Source: Haematococcus lacustris
Taxonomy: Eukaryota > Chlorophyta > Chlorophyceae > Chlamydomonadales > Haematococcaceae
NCBI GenBank assembly: GCA_030144725.1
Contig: JASKMD010000017.1
Location: forward strand, 8,570,200-8,634,199
Length of the DNA: 64,000 nucleotides
Direction: 5' to 3'
Numbering within the stretch: position 1 is the first letter of the stretch; every line of letters begins with the position of its first letter. The notes beneath the pieces are model-generated. The model saw only the letters and a list, made by a program, of their open reading frames with translations, had not been told where the DNA came from and made no database searches. A program made the translations under genes and the position numbers. Of this stretch, positions 46,001 to 58,435 are shown in pieces.

Positions 46001-49000
46001 ACTGCTCGCCCAGCAACGCCTCGGCCTCATCAGGAAACATGGGGTAGGCGGAGCCCTGCAGGGGGGAGGGCAGGCAGCAGCTCAAGGGGGGGCCGGAGGC
46101 GGGGAGAAGGGAGGTGTGGCGGTGGGGAGGGATGGGGAGGAAAGGTGTGACGAAGGTGTGACGGCCTCAGTGAACCAGCCACCCCCTGTTGGTACCCTAG
46201 GGGGCGCTGTGGCTGAGCTCAAGCACAGCAACCAGCGCATACCCCTGCCCAGCCTGAGTACAGCATCCAGCCACGGCCACACAGGGCTGACCTCCACGCT
46301 GTTTGTGTCTTTAATGTGACTTCCGCTCAATGGCTTAGTGCTTTACTGTGTTGTCCGGTGAAGCGCTGCTTCTCAGCGAGGGACTCTTTCTCCTTCAGCC
46401 TGCCCCATTTGAGGCCTGACCAGGACCCTGTGCAGCCCTCACACTGCCAGGCTCAACCACACCCACCCTCCACTTCCCCAACCCTTGCCCATTGCTGGCA
46501 TTCCTGACCTTCCCCCAAGCCCAGCCAGACGTCCTCACAGGGCTGCGTGTTGCCAGGCGCCGGCCCTGACCGCCCATTGAGTGGCTGGCCTGATCCTGTC
46601 AGCAGGCTGTTATGTGGGTCTGTAATCGTAATCTCGATGCGCATCCCTACCATCTCGCGAGCACCTATTGCAACGCAACACAGACGGAGTCCCAGCACCC
46701 ACCGTGGGCGGCACAAAGCCGTCCAGCAGCACCTCCGCCAGGGCCAGGGGGCCGCCCCCACTGCTGGCAGCACCCAGGAGGGCCTGGGGGGGGAGCCCTC
46801 CAGGCGGCGCTACCTAGGTGCCACAGGCAGGGCCAGAGCAGCAGGCTGCTCGCAGGGGGTGTGGGCAGGCGGGCGGGTGGGGGGGTGGGGGGGTTGGTGG
46901 GAGGGCAGCCGGGTCATGATAGAGCAGAGCAGCGGCAGCACGCCTTAGCAAAGCTTATGGCTGCCCCAGTCATCGCATGCAGGCTGCTGGGTCCACCGCT
47001 AGGCAGTCAGCCCACCTGCTGGTCTTGCTCCCCCGGTTGCGCCTGCTGCAGCTGCTGCATCCACAGCCCACTGCCAGCGTCCTTGACCAGGGTGCTGATG
47101 TGGGGCGTGGAGGCCCTGAGGGGCAGCAGCCCGGGGCCTTGCTGCAGCAGGCCTGAGGGCAGGCGGCCAGGGGGAGGAGGCTGAGGGGGACATAGGGATT
47201 GAAAGTTGGGGGCCAGGGTCAGGGTCAGGGCCAGAGTGAGGGGGTACGGGGCAAGTGGAATGATGGGGGACAAGGGGCCAAGATCAGGGCCGGGGCCAGG
47301 GTCAGGGTCAGCGCCAGTCCTGTCAGTCAGTCCAGCTCTGGTTCTCCGTGTTCACAGCCTGTGCCCAGTCTCAGGCTCAGGGCAGTGTGGCCAGAGCAGC
47401 GCAGCAGTCCACCCACCCGAGCCTCCTGCCCCCGGCAGCCGTACCGGCACATCCAGAGCGCCAAGCCCTGGCAGCGGCCCCCCCTCCCCCTCCTGCCGCC
47501 CGCGCTGCCCCTGCGCCCGTGCTGCCAGCCCAGCCAGCTCCACTGCCGCCCTGCCCTGCTCCCACGCCTCGAGCTCCTCGCCCTCCAGCGGTATGCGGCG
47601 GGAGGTCAGCAGGCTGAGCCGCAGGGGGGGCTGACCCGGGCGGGGGCTGTGGCGCAGCAACTGGTCACCGAGGGTGCCGCCCTGCAGGGGGAGGGAGGCT
47701 GGCTGCTGGGTCAGGGTGCCAATGGTGGGTTTACACCATGGTTACAGTCAGGCTGGGAGGTGGGAGGGCCAGCCAGGAAGGCTGGGCGGCTGGTCTTCAG
47801 AGGGGGATGGCGGCTGGGGTGTAAGGGGTGTAAGGGGTGCCAGGGGTGCCAGTGGGGTGGCAGTACCGGGCAGTAAGCGGCCACCAGGCAGTCAGCCCCC
47901 AGGCCTTGGGGCGTCAGAGGGGGATGGCGACTGGGGTGCCAGGGGTGCTGCCAGGGGTGCTGCTGGACGCCTAAGGCAGTACCGGGGGATACGCTGGTTC
48001 TGGGCCTAAGCTCTGGGTGGTGATGGAGGCGGTGGTGGCGGCGTGTCGTGACATGATTGAGGTGACATGATTGAGGGGGGGTGCCAGGGGGGTGCCAGGG
48101 GGTGCCAGGGGGGTGCCAGGGGGGTGCCAGGGGGGTGCCAGGGGGGCTGCCGGGCCCAAGGACATGATTGAGGTATGTGGGACAGTGGTGTGCGGCATAG
48201 GGGGGCCAGCAGGCAGGAGGCAGCTGGCAGCAGGCAGGGGCCAGGGGCGGCACTCACGGGGGGGCGCTGCACGAAGCACACGGTGTTGGAGGGCCCGCCC
48301 AGCCATTGCAGCAGCAGCTCACGCGCAGCGCCCAGCTCCAGACTGGGGAAGCTGGCCAGAACCACCTGGGGGGCGCCGGGGACGAGGGGGGACAACAGGG
48401 GCTGGGGAGGGGTGGGGGCAAGGGGGGAGGGGGGAAGGGCCTCACCGCCAGGAACACATGGGAAGAACATGGGCACAAACACCCCTACCCCTACTCCTAC
48501 CCCAACCTGCCGCTGCACCTGCCCCTATCTGCCGCTGCACCTGCCCCTACATGCCCCTACATGCCCCTACATGCCCCTACATGCCCCTGCTCCTCCGCCC
48601 GCCGGGCTTGGGGCCCCACCTTGGGTCCTGACTGCAGCTGCGCTAGGTGGCTGGGGCTGGGCAGCAGCTTGAGGCAGCGGAAGTTGAACGGGTTGTTGCG
48701 GTGCATCTCAAATGCCTGCGCCAGTGGAGCGGGCCAGGACAGCAGCCGGCAGCTGGAAATAGCAGCAGGGCATGGCACAGGGAGGTGGACTTGTCAACCC
48801 GCCCGCCCACCCACTTTTCCCTCCCCGGCCCTGACCCTGCCTGCCCAGCCCTTGTATGGCGGAGGTGGAAGGCAGCAGTGAGAACAGCCCGGCTCAAACC
48901 TCACCATGTCGTCCCTCAGTTTGTCAATGCCACTGAAAGGATGCTGCAGGGTGTCCCCCCTGAGGGTGTCAGTGCCAGGTGATGCTGCCACAGCTGCTGC

Positions 49001-49112
49001 CAGGTAAAGATGCTGCTACCGCTCTTGCTGCCGCTGCTCCTCGTGTTGCTTCTGCTGTTGCTGCTGCTGCTCCTCGTGCTGCTTCTGCTGCTGCTGCTGC
49101 TGCTCCTCGTGC

Positions 49113-49157
<45 letters not shown>

Positions 49158-51495
49158 TGCTGCAGTAGTGCAGAACCAGCAGCCAGGTGCCCGCCCTGCC
49201 CACCTTGCCCACGCTGTCAGCCATCCACTCCAGCTGCGACTGGGCCGCATCAGCCACTGCCCGGCAGGTCTCTGACACCCACACCAGGGGGTACACACGG
49301 TCATACCTGCATGCATGCATGCCCATGCAAGTGTGCCTCCATGCATGCATGGCGGAACATGGTCATACAATATGCATGCGACTCAGCATGCCAGGGGGAG
49401 GGGGGAGGCAAGCTCAAGGTTGGGGGCCGTGGTGGGGTGGGGTTGGGGTCAGTGGTGGGGTGGCGGCAGTGGTGGGGTGGGTGGGGGGCCCTGCTCACTT
49501 TTCCCTCGCCCAGAACTCATCCAGCAGCAGCGCCAGCTCCAGGGCACGGCCCGCACAGTCCGTTGGCAGCAGCACGCTGCCGTCAGCCCCCCGCAGGGTC
49601 GCCAGCACGCAGTCTGCACCCCGCCACCACACAGCACCCGCCTGGGGGGATCACCCCAGGAGCCTTGCTGCAGCCGCGCCACTCTGCACCTCTACTGCAA
49701 CATTGCGTGCAGCATAGTGGGGTGGGGACCCCCCCGCCCCGCCCCGCCCCGCCCCGCCCCGCCCCGCCCCGCCCCGCCCCGCCCCGCCCCGCCCGCCCCT
49801 GCAGTCCCGGCTCACCCAGGAACTCCACATCCCGCCTGCTGCTGTCCACGGAGGGAGCCAGGCCGTCCATGGCGTCCGCAATGAGCAGGGCAGGGCGCTG
49901 CGTGAACAGGTCGGCCAGGCTGCAGGCCGCTAGGTGCCTGGAGCAGCAGGGGGGACAGGGCTAGGAGGGCGGGGAGGGGAGGCGGCTCTCACTGGGAGGC
50001 GGGTCTCCAGGAGCCCTAAGACTCTGTTAGACTTAAGCCAAGGCCCCTGCCCCCACCTCCCCCTGCCCCCCACCTCCCCCTGCCCCCCCCCTGCCCCACC
50101 TCTCCCTCCTGTGGCACCAGTCCACCGCGTACACCACCTCCTCGCCTGACTGGCTCACCAGCCGCCACACCGCACCGCCCACCAGGCGGCCAGAGTTGTA
50201 CGGCGTCACCTGGATGGCCTGGTCAGGGCCAGCGCCTGGCAATGCAGGCCAGGCAGTGGGGGGCGGTAGCGGCAGCCCATGGGGCAGCATGGATGCCTGC
50301 CCTGCCCTCCCCCTGCCCCTGTCTTCCCCCCTCCCCACAAATGAACAATGCTCTTCCCTGGACTGCCCACTAGCTACGCCCCTGCCCCACCCCCTCACCC
50401 CCTCTCACACCCCTGCCTGTTTGCCTACCCGGCAGCAGGTACTGCTGGTAGTACCTCAGCAGGGTCCACCTGTTGCTGGAGAAGGCATCCACCACATCCC
50501 CAACCTCAAACAGAGAGAAGTCGGAGCTCGCCTGCCACCAGCAGCAGGGCCGCAGGGCAGCAGTGGGCCAGGAGGGGGGCAGCAGGGGGGCGGCAGGGGG
50601 GCAGCAGGGGGGCGGCATGAGGGCAGCAGGGAGGCGGCAGGAGGGCGGCAGGGGGGCGGCAGGGGGGTGGCATGAGGGTGGCAGGGGTGCGGCGGGGGGG
50701 CCAGGAGGGGGGCAGCAGGGGGGCGGCGGGGGGGCGGCAGGGGGGTGGCATGAGGGTGGCAGGGGTGCGGCGGGGGGCCGGCAGTGGGGCAGCAGGAGCG
50801 CAGCAGGGGGGCGGCATGAGGGTGGTAGGGGGGCGGCAGGTGAGGCTGCAAAGACGGTGCAGTCACTGGCCACCTGGGCCCTGGGCACGTCCCTGTGGAG
50901 GACCAAGGGCTGGCGCCATCGGTGACTAGCGGCTGGCACTTTGCTGAGCAGGGTGAAAGCAAGAGAGTGATGCCTGCCTGCCCACCACCCGCCTGTCAGC
51001 AAATCACCAGCCCGCCGGCCTGCCTGCCTATCTACTTGCCTGCCTGCCTGCCTTCATGCTGGCGTGCCCATGGGGGTTCCACCCTCAGCGCTGACCTCCC
51101 CACCTTCTTGGCTGACACTAGCTCCTGCAGGGCCAGGCTGCCCATGCGCTGTACAGGAAGTGTGCCAAGAATAGGCGCTGACAGCCCGCAGTGCGCTATC
51201 AGGTATGGCAGGGCGCCCACATGCTGCAAGTCCTGGTGGGACAGCAGCACTGCGTCCACTTGCGGCGCGATGCTGCAGGTGCGGACGACCAATGCGGTTG
51301 CAGAGATGCAAGTAGAGCTAGCAGCGTGTACCTGTCCGCTCACTCCCGCAAGTGCTGCACCGCCTCAAGGCTGAAGCTCTCGTCCCATCCGCAGTCCAGC
51401 AAAATCTTGCAGCCATCGAACTCGAGAAGGCCAGCGACCAGGTCATCGGGCTGAAGTCCTCCAAGCGGAGTGTACTTGATGCTGCATCCACTCAT
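43075..51495 (-). CDS. CPSF2: Cleavage and polyadenylation specificity factor subunit 2 (CPSF100)
   Basis: Nineteen exons give about 939 aa: 51344-51495, 51104-51272, 50429-50531, 50100-50235, 49816-49937, 49499-49613, 49204-49306, 48905-48943, 48620-48715, 48258-48365, 47445-47681, 47016-47180, 46703-46783, 45807-46055, 45433-45605, 44473-44642, 44135-44289, 43550-43733 and 43075-43337. Landmarks: ILLDCGWDESFSLE; VDAVLLSHQDLQHVGALPYL, the degenerate metallo-beta-lactamase motif expected for CPSF100, which lacks the zinc ligands of CPSF73; GRLVGGAVWRL..VVYAVDWCHRRERHLAACSL; the beta-CASP region; RNNPFNFRCLKLLPS; SAYPMFPDE; YFNYEGRADARIV; and the C-terminal GALSCGPV..GHLILEGAMSEQHEDLMQRIRAVIYTQF. 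It is a scaffold of pre-mRNA 3'-end processing with CPSF73 and symplekin. The join between exons 17 and 18 is the least certain. Extra acidic and Gly/Ala-rich inserts make it longer than animal CPSF2. Confidence 0.93.
44650..45400 (-). repeat. GAGGGC hexamer array in CPSF2 intron 15
   Basis: About 120 units, nearly perfect in the centre, with GTGAGG and GGGTGG variants at the edges. The sense strand is GCCCTC, i.e. pyrimidine-rich. The array occupies almost all of the 790-bp intron and starts about 35 nt after the donor. Confidence 0.95.
48065..48150 (-). repeat. GGGGGTGCCAG minisatellite in CPSF2 intron 10
   Basis: Seven or more 10-11-bp units; sense strand CTGGCACCCC. Intronic. Confidence 0.8.
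49020..49165 (-). repeat. CTG-rich array in CPSF2 intron 7
   Basis: CTGCTGCTGCTCCTCGTGCT units with (CTG)n runs on the + strand; the sense strand is CAG-rich. Intronic. Confidence 0.85.
49730..49796 (-). repeat. GCCCC pentamer array in CPSF2 intron 5
   Basis: About 12 CGCCC units on the + strand, sense GGGGC. It lies about 20 nt from the donor of exon 5. This short array is purine-rich in the sense direction. Confidence 0.85.
50560..50845 (-). repeat. GGGGGGCGGCAG minisatellite in CPSF2 intron 2
   Basis: Imperfect G-rich units with GCATGAGGGTGG variants on the + strand; the sense strand is C-rich. It lies just upstream of the exon 3 acceptor, where it serves as an extended pyrimidine-rich tract. 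Confidence 0.85.
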
Positions 51496-52143
51496 TAGCG
51501 CCGTAGCATGCCGCGAGATGCAGCGGACGTCGCGTCGTGTTCGCAAGCCGCGTCAACCCGGGGTGCATGTGGTGCAAGCATAAGCTATTTGCTCAGGCTG
51601 GCGTGAAGGCCCTCGGAGGATGCCTACATCAGCCTAACAGTAGCACTGCGTACGGTAGCTTTAAGGCCGTCATCAGCATCCAGGTGGGAGCAGGCGGATG
51701 TGTGGTCCAAAGAAATCCGGTGAATGGTGCTCAAACCAGTTTGCTGCTAGTGATAGCAGGTACACACGCCGTTGAGCAACTAGATGTACACTTTCCAATT
51801 AAGCCTCGAAGTACATTTGTTGTCCTCGTGTACAAATGCCCTGCTTCTCCCTACTACCGATGTGCTCTGGCACTTCCTACAATGTAGGCTACATCCCTCT
51901 CCATTCGAAGGTCGCACGATACCCCAGCCCACCCCCTACCTTGGCTCCTGAACTCCAGCCTACTCATCACAAGTTTCTTGCCGCATCCTACTCGTGATCG
52001 CTGAATGATGGGTGGTAAGGCTTGCGCTAAGTGTCGTTGCCTGGCGCCCGCCCGCGTGAATGTGTATAAGCGCTTATGGCAAGGCAAGCACCGATGCACG
52101 CTCGTACCCTACTTTAAGCTTCACGTGTGCAAGGGCGTTGAAT
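51496..52143. other. Interval between CPSF2 and the mannosyltransferase
   Basis: CPSF2 reads away to the left and the mannosyltransferase ends here from the right, so this holds the CPSF2 promoter and a 3' untranslated region. No further gene is recognised. Confidence 0.5.
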
Positions 52144-54327
52144 TTATGCCAAGGCAGGAAACAGTGTCGCATGCTGCACCAACCAGGCGTGTGCCTTGTA
52201 GCTCTCCTGTACCACCTCCAACCCTGGGTGCAGCGGCTGCGCAGCTGGCTGCTGGCGCGGGAGGTTAACGACCAAGGCCGGGATGGGTGTCGCGTCTGCC
52301 GGGATGTTGACGTTGTGCCAGTCGTCCGGTGCCGGCTGCGGCAGTTCCAGCAGATCCGGGGCGAGGAGCGGTGCGGGATCGGCTCGCAGCAGAGCATGCG
52401 CGATGCGCGATCTAACACTAGCCTGTCCTGCATCCTCGCCACGGCGACTTGAGCCTAGCTCTTCACCGGGCGCCGCCATGGCTGCGACAACCGCCGCAGC
52501 CACTGATTTGCACGCCAACTCCCAGTCGGCTCTGGGACGTACAGGCAGCATCAGCGCACGCAGGCGAGCATAGTGCAGGTACGCCAGCAACGGACAACCG
52601 GGTGCGACCTGCACGTCAGTGTCGTGCCGCTGCCAGGCCCACCCTGCGCTTGCCGGCTGTAGATCCGGCTGACGCATCATCGACGGTGAGGCCGCGGCAC
52701 TGCCGGGTGTTTCAGCCGATGAAGCTCGACGCGCCCAGGCCATTTGCGACAGCGGCTCCTCCTCCTCTTTTACGATCGTAAAGGCGGAGGTGGGAACCAC
52801 GTGCTCCCACCACCGGCCCTTAGTCGGACCTTGGCTGTCGTGTGCAAGGTAGTAGCGCGCCCACCTACAGCGCATGCCGCGGGAGATCAGCGCAGCCTAA
52901 CATCGCACCCGGAAGCAGGCAGGCACAACCTGGGTCGTGGAGACCAGTTTATGCCTCGCTTCTCCAACACTGAACATGCATTGAGTGTGTGAAGGTCAAG
53001 GAAGATGCAACACAGACAAAAGGCAGGTGCGGCGCATGTGTGCAACAACAAGGTAAACAGTGCGCCTGTCTAAATATCAACACATGTGACCCACACAGCA
53101 CCCTCCAGCCAAACCCTGCCAAGCCAACTCCAGCCAACCCCTGGCAGCTCCCCCTCTCCCAGCCCAGCTGCCGCTGACAGGGCAGCTAACCCTCCCCAGC
53201 CCAGCTAGGGACCCCCCTGCCCCACTGGCCCCAGCAGCTCAGCCCCCCTGCCCCCCCCTGCCCGCCTGGCCCCCAGCAACCCAGCCCACGGCCCCTTACC
53301 CAGCTACCCCCTGGCCCTCACCTGTACGGCAGAGGCCCAGTGATGAGCTGTATGGGCCAGGGGTCCTCCGCGCTGCTGAACTTGTTCATGGTGCGGTGCA
53401 TGAAGGCTGGTCCGCGCCCCTCCGGCTCCCATTGCACCATGCCCACCAGCTGCCAGCCGTCAGTGAAGTTGGGCGCTGCGCCTGCACCGCTGGCCTTCAC
53501 CTCCAGCACGTCGCGGTTCCACCAGAAAGCTCCGCCTGAGGGCCAGAGAGTAGGAGGACTTGCAGGTCGGGGAGCAGGCCATGGGGCCAGGTGCTGCTAG
53601 TGCACACACACAGGGTCACGGCTGCAACCTTCATTCTCATCCTCTGCGACCCTAGGCGCCAGGTGGGGTGGGGTGGGGTGGGGTGGGGTGGGGTGGGGTG
53701 GGGTGGGGTGGGGTGGGGTGGGGTGGGGTGGGGTGGGGTGGGGTGGGGTGGGGTGGGGTGGGGTGGGGTGGGGTGGGGTGGGGTGGGGTGGGGTGGGGTG
53801 GGGTGGGGTGGGGTGGGGTGGGGTGGGGTGGGGTGGGGTGGGGTGGGGTGGGGTGGGGTGGGGTGGGGTGGGACGCACCAGGGGGTATGCTGACCTGCCG
53901 GAACTCAGCTGCCTTGCCTGCCAAAGCAAACGCCAGCGGGAAGGTGTCCTTGTCGCCTGCAGCTTGCAGATATGCAGGGCAGCAAGGCTCAGCCCTGGCC
54001 CAGCCGCATGCCCCCTGGAATGGTGTGATGACGATTGTAGGGTTCGACAATGGGTCTTATGGTGGGAGACACGCGGTGGTCTCTGTACAACACTGCATTC
54101 CAGGCACAGGTGGCGGCAGGTCAGGGTAGCAGAGCCCTAGCCTGGCCCTCAGCCTGGCCCACTGCAGCCTAGCTGCACACGCCCAGCTAGCCTACGCAAC
54201 CCAAGCTTCACCCAAGCTTCCCCCTCGTGCTTCAAACAAACCCTGGGGAAAGCTCCCTGACACAGCCTAGCCTGACTGCTTCGCACAGGCCTGCTGCAAA
54301 CCGGCTCCTTTGCACGGTCGCCATGGC

Positions 54328-54365
<38 letters not shown>

Positions 54366-54635
54366 TGCGTGTTGCATGCCCAATGCTGTGGCCTGCGATG
54401 CTGGGGCTGCAGGAGGCAGGCAGCGCTGGTGGTGTGCACCCACCGTGTATGTGTGCATAGACCTGCGGCGCGAAGGTGTTGATCCACCACAGCAGCTGCA
54501 GCACGTCCGCGTGGCGCCCCCTGTCCAGCAGCACCTGGCCAGACTCAGTGTCGCGCTGCACCCAGCCTCGACCTGGAGCCAGCGCAGCCTGCAGGCCAGC
54601 ACCAGCACATGCCGTCACACAACCAGCAGCAGCAG

Positions 54636-54666
<31 letters not shown>

Positions 54667-57242
54667 AGCCATGACCTCAAACGACTGCCAACACCAGCAC
54701 CACCGCTAGCACCATAGGCGCTGCCAGCAGCCCCAGCCCCAGCCCCAGCCCCAACCCCAGCCCCAGCCCCCCTGCTGCCCGCTGACCTTTGTGAGTGCCG
54801 GCTTGAGGCCCAGCATCTGGTAGGCGTCAGGCCCCACCCAGTTAGCCCACAGGTCCGGCCACATCAGGCTGCCGGCCTCCTGGTAGCCCCGCGACTCAAA
54901 CAGCCGCTCCGGGTCGAACAGGGGCAGGCTGTCCGCGTCCAGCAGCAGCACCTGGGCAGGCCGGGGGCAGGGGGCGGGCCAACAAGCCGCGTGGGAGCAC
55001 GCAAGGTCATGGGGGGCAGGGAGGAGGCGGACAATGTGTGGCGAGGGAGGCTGGGCTGCCGCACACACTTCAACAGCTGCAAGGGTAGCACAGCTGCATG
55101 ACGGGGCCATGCACCCTGACCACTCCTGCACTGCCCAGACCTGACCATGCCTTGGTGCCAAGATGAGCTTGCCGTGGGTTGGGACAAGGCCTTGGGACAG
55201 GGTGCACTGGGGCAAGGCGGGGCAGGGTGCGGCAGAGCTGCTCAGGGTCATGACCCTGGCAAATCCTGGCAGGGTAAGGGCCAAGACAAGGCCATGATGA
55301 GAGGGCCAAGGCAGTGCGAGGGCCAAGGCATGTCAGGGCATGTGGCGTGGGAGCTGCAGTGTCGCTCACCTCCCTGAAGCTGCAATGCATTAGGGCGTAC
55401 ACCTTGGCCACCCAGCCGCCCATGTCTGTCACCCTGCACCCACCATCACACTGTCACTCCTGGCAGAACAGACCGGGACACCCCTCCAGGCAGGGCAACA
55501 GCTGCGGTCCAGGAGCCCTACTGCATCACCTGTTGGGCAGCGAGCTCATGCATGCGGGTGGGTGGGCGGGCGGGCACACCGCCAGTTGCACCCGCAAGGT
55601 CTGACATAGTGTGCCATGGCCTGTCAACCAGCAAGCCTCCTTCCCTCCCCTGCCCTCCACACACCCACCTCCACCCGACCCTAGCTGCCTACCAGCTTCC
55701 TGCCAGCTGCTCGCCAGCTGCCTCCAGCCAGCACTCACTGCATGTGGTGAGGCGGCTGTGGCAGGGCGTTGAGGTCCAGGCCTTGCAGCGGGGGGAAGCG
55801 GGCAGCCAGGCTGGCCAGGGTGTCGGGGTCAAGGTCCTGGGCGCCGCGGTACGCCACCTGGACGGGCAGCTGACACCCCAGCCGCTCCCTCAGCACCTGC
55901 AACCAACCCACAGCCAGGAGGGGCAGGCAGGTGGGCGGGTGGGTGGGTGGCCATAGCTGGGATGCTGAGCTGCTGTGGCGTGCTGGGGCGGAAGAGGGTG
56001 AAGGTCAGAGCAGGGGGCAGGGGCTGGAGGGGGGCTGGGCAACAGGGCTGTTCATCCTGGCATGGTCGAGCCGGCAGGCTGTGGTTGACTGGCTGGCTGG
56101 CTGAGGTCTGCACCACTGCTGTCCTGCTCGTGGTGACAGGTCCTGCTGGAGGCATGGCATGGTAGCCAAGGTTGCACAGGCGGCATGTTGGCTGCAGAGG
56201 TGGTGAGGCATGTTGGCTGAGTGCAGGCAGAAGGGTCAGGGTCAGGGTCAGGGTCAGGGTCAGGGTCAGGGTCAGGGTCAGGGTCAGGTAGCAGCTGCAG
56301 GGTCAGGGTCAGGTAGCAGGATCAGGGCCAGGGTCAGGCAGGTACCTTGAGCATGACCACCAGGGAGGACACCAGCTTGGCGCCCCCTACTGCCACAAGG
56401 ATGCCACGCCGCTCTGGCAAATGCTGCAGCTCCGCCCGCCAGGACAGGAAGGCTGTGCTGCCCAGGTACTGCAGTACCTGCAGGGCCCATGCAGACGCAT
56501 GGATGGTTTGCCCAGCATGCATACATGGCTGTGTCACTGCATGGCAGCGCTCCTACAGGGGTGCCTGTTGGGGTGATTGGTCACAGCAGCAGCCCCCAGA
56601 CCCTCTTAATGTTCTCTGCTGCCTGGCTAATGGAACAGGGCAAGGGTAGGGCACTCCAGCAGCATGCCATGCTGCTCCGTGCTGCTGTTCCTGCTCTGAA
56701 CAATGCACATGTATCCAGCTCCGTATTTTGTGCACGGCGACTGCAGTGTAGCAGCACTGATTGACCCTGGGCCCCTCTGACAACTGTAAACGCACTTGGC
56801 GATGGTACTTGGCCATAGTAGCATTAGGGATGCCTTGACGGAGGTCCAGCTCGAGCACTGGAGCCGGTCCAGTCTGATTGTTCCCAGCGCCAGGAGGGGT
56901 CGAGTTGGATGTGGGTCTGCTGATTTCGCTGCCGGGTTGGGCTTGCGAGGCTGGGACTGCGTCGCTGGCTGCAGCCACTGAACGGCGCAGCAACGCAGCG
57001 CCATCGCGGTGTGCACCTGTCAGCACAGGGAAGAACCTCCGCTGTCCACTTTGAAATGGCCGCACGGAGCTGCTATGCTGTGCGCAGACTGTGGCCAGCA
57101 CCAGGGTTACTACCTGCGGACCAAGGGCCGTGCGCGGGTCAGCGAGTCAGTCGCGAGGCAGGTCGCGGCAGTTGGTGCTCACCAGAGCGATGCACAGTCC
57201 CAGGAGGAGGCCAAGGCCAGGAGGCTGTCGTGCTGCGTTCAT
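52144..57242 (-). CDS. MNN1-type (GT71) alpha-mannosyltransferase, type II membrane protein
   Basis: Ten exons in phase give 684 aa: 57183-57242, 56796-57113, 56346-56477, 55739-55896, 55370-55433, 54787-54951, 54444-54588, 53879-53956, 53322-53535 and 52144-52864. The first two exons join to an N-terminal signal anchor (LGLLLGLCIALVVTLVLATV), as in Golgi glycosyltransferases. The catalytic part carries GGAKLVSSLVVMLKVLRERLGCQLPVQVAY, KVYALMHCSFREVLLLDADSLPLFDP with the DAD metal motif at residues 249-251, LMWPDLWANW, ESGQVLLDRGRHADVLQLLWWIN, the GDKDTFPLAF motif and MVQWEPEGRGPAFMHRTMNKF. These are hallmarks of the putative mannosyltransferase family containing yeast MNN1. It would transfer mannose in the Golgi lumen. 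The last exon (about 240 aa, from WARYYLAHDSQGP) is Ala/Pro-rich and not conserved. All introns are GT-AG. Confidence 0.9.
53663..53872 (-). repeat. GGGGT pentamer array in mannosyltransferase intron 8
   Basis: About 42 perfect GGGGT units on the + strand, sense ACCCC. The array begins within 7 nt of the donor (G|GTGCGTCCCACCCC). The G-strand is a strong G-quadruplex candidate. Confidence 0.95.
56231..56340 (-). repeat. Short GGGTCA array in mannosyltransferase intron 3
   Basis: Nine or ten GGGTCA units followed by GGGTCAGGTAGCAG variants; sense CTGACC. Same unit as the giant transportin array. Confidence 0.9.
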
Positions 57243-57365
57243 AACACGGCATCCCAAACTGCGGGCGGTGTCACGCGCCCTCAGTGTGGCGACCAGAGTG
57301 AGCACATTCCCCTCGCAGTTGACCAGGTCGACTGAAGCTGGAGCCACCATGAAGGCATAGCCGCG
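57243..57365. promoter_or_regulatory. Putative bidirectional promoter, mannosyltransferase / helicase
   Basis: Only 123 bp lie between the ATG of the minus-strand mannosyltransferase (57242) and the ATG of the plus-strand helicase (57366). No TATA box is seen. Confidence 0.5.
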
Positions 57366-58400
57366 ATGGGCCGCATCACCAATATTGAAGCAAAGAAAAA
57401 AGCTAATCACGTCGTCTCCAGCGGTGTGCCAAACTCGCTGAGTTGTGCAGACAATCGCCAACTGGCCTGAACACCGCGATTAGCTTTTACTAGCGTGCGC
57501 TGGTGTGTGCAGGCAGCGGCGGCAGCAGCAAGGGCCCCTCTATCATTGACAAAAGGAACCAGGAGCTGCCCTGCCCTTACTGCAGCCGAATCTTCACCCA
57601 GGTGATCTTTGAAGGATCACAAGCTGACCTGAGCAGAGGGGGCTGTGCCCAAGCACCCCAGTGTGACAATGACATGGGCATGCAAGCATTACCTGGGTCA
57701 CCATGCTGGCAATGCAGCCTCCGCTGCCCCAGCTAGGCCATGCAGCCAGGCTCTCTGCCCAGGCCTTTATAGCCCGTGTAGAGCGTGCATCAGCCTTAGG
57801 CTGCATGTTGCACTGGTCCCCCACCTTGCCTAACCCATGTGTAAACGCTGGCATGGGCGTCTGCCACCTCACCCGCCCTGGCTTGCCCCAGGGCCTGTCC
57901 ATGCGCTCATGGAACACACCCTTTTTTGCAACGCCACGCTTTGCTGCTGTGCCTGCAGACGTTGCCCTTTGCGACACACACACATGTTGCTGTCCCGGCA
58001 TCACAAGCTGGTCACACTTGCTTACACTGTTCATGCTGCTTCTTACCTAACGTTGCACAACCATGCAAGCTCAATGTTCATAACACTGAACCATACCCAC
58101 ACCCACTGCCACCAAACCACACCCACTGCCTGGCCCCTTCCTCCTGCCTGCCTGTCTCATTCTCACACCCCTGGGTGATGCCTCACCCCTGCTGGCCCCC
58201 TGCTGGCCCCCTGCTGGCCCCCTCTGCCCTGTTGTGCCTTGCTGGCCCAGACTGGGCGCCTGAAAGATCACGTGACCAAGCACCACGCAGCCCAGGCCAA
58301 TCCTGGCGCAGATGCAGCCTCCGCCCCAGCCTCTGCCACCCCCCCAGCCAGCACTACTGGTGCCAGTGCAGCCAACAGCAGTCGGCCCACTGCCACCCCT

Positions 58401-58435
<35 letters not shown>

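Noticed and set aside
57076..57335. Plus-strand frame MLCADCGQHQGYYLRTKG
   Set aside because: It is antisense to the first two exons of the mannosyltransferase, lacks a good donor, and is not needed because the helicase start at 57366 splices in phase.
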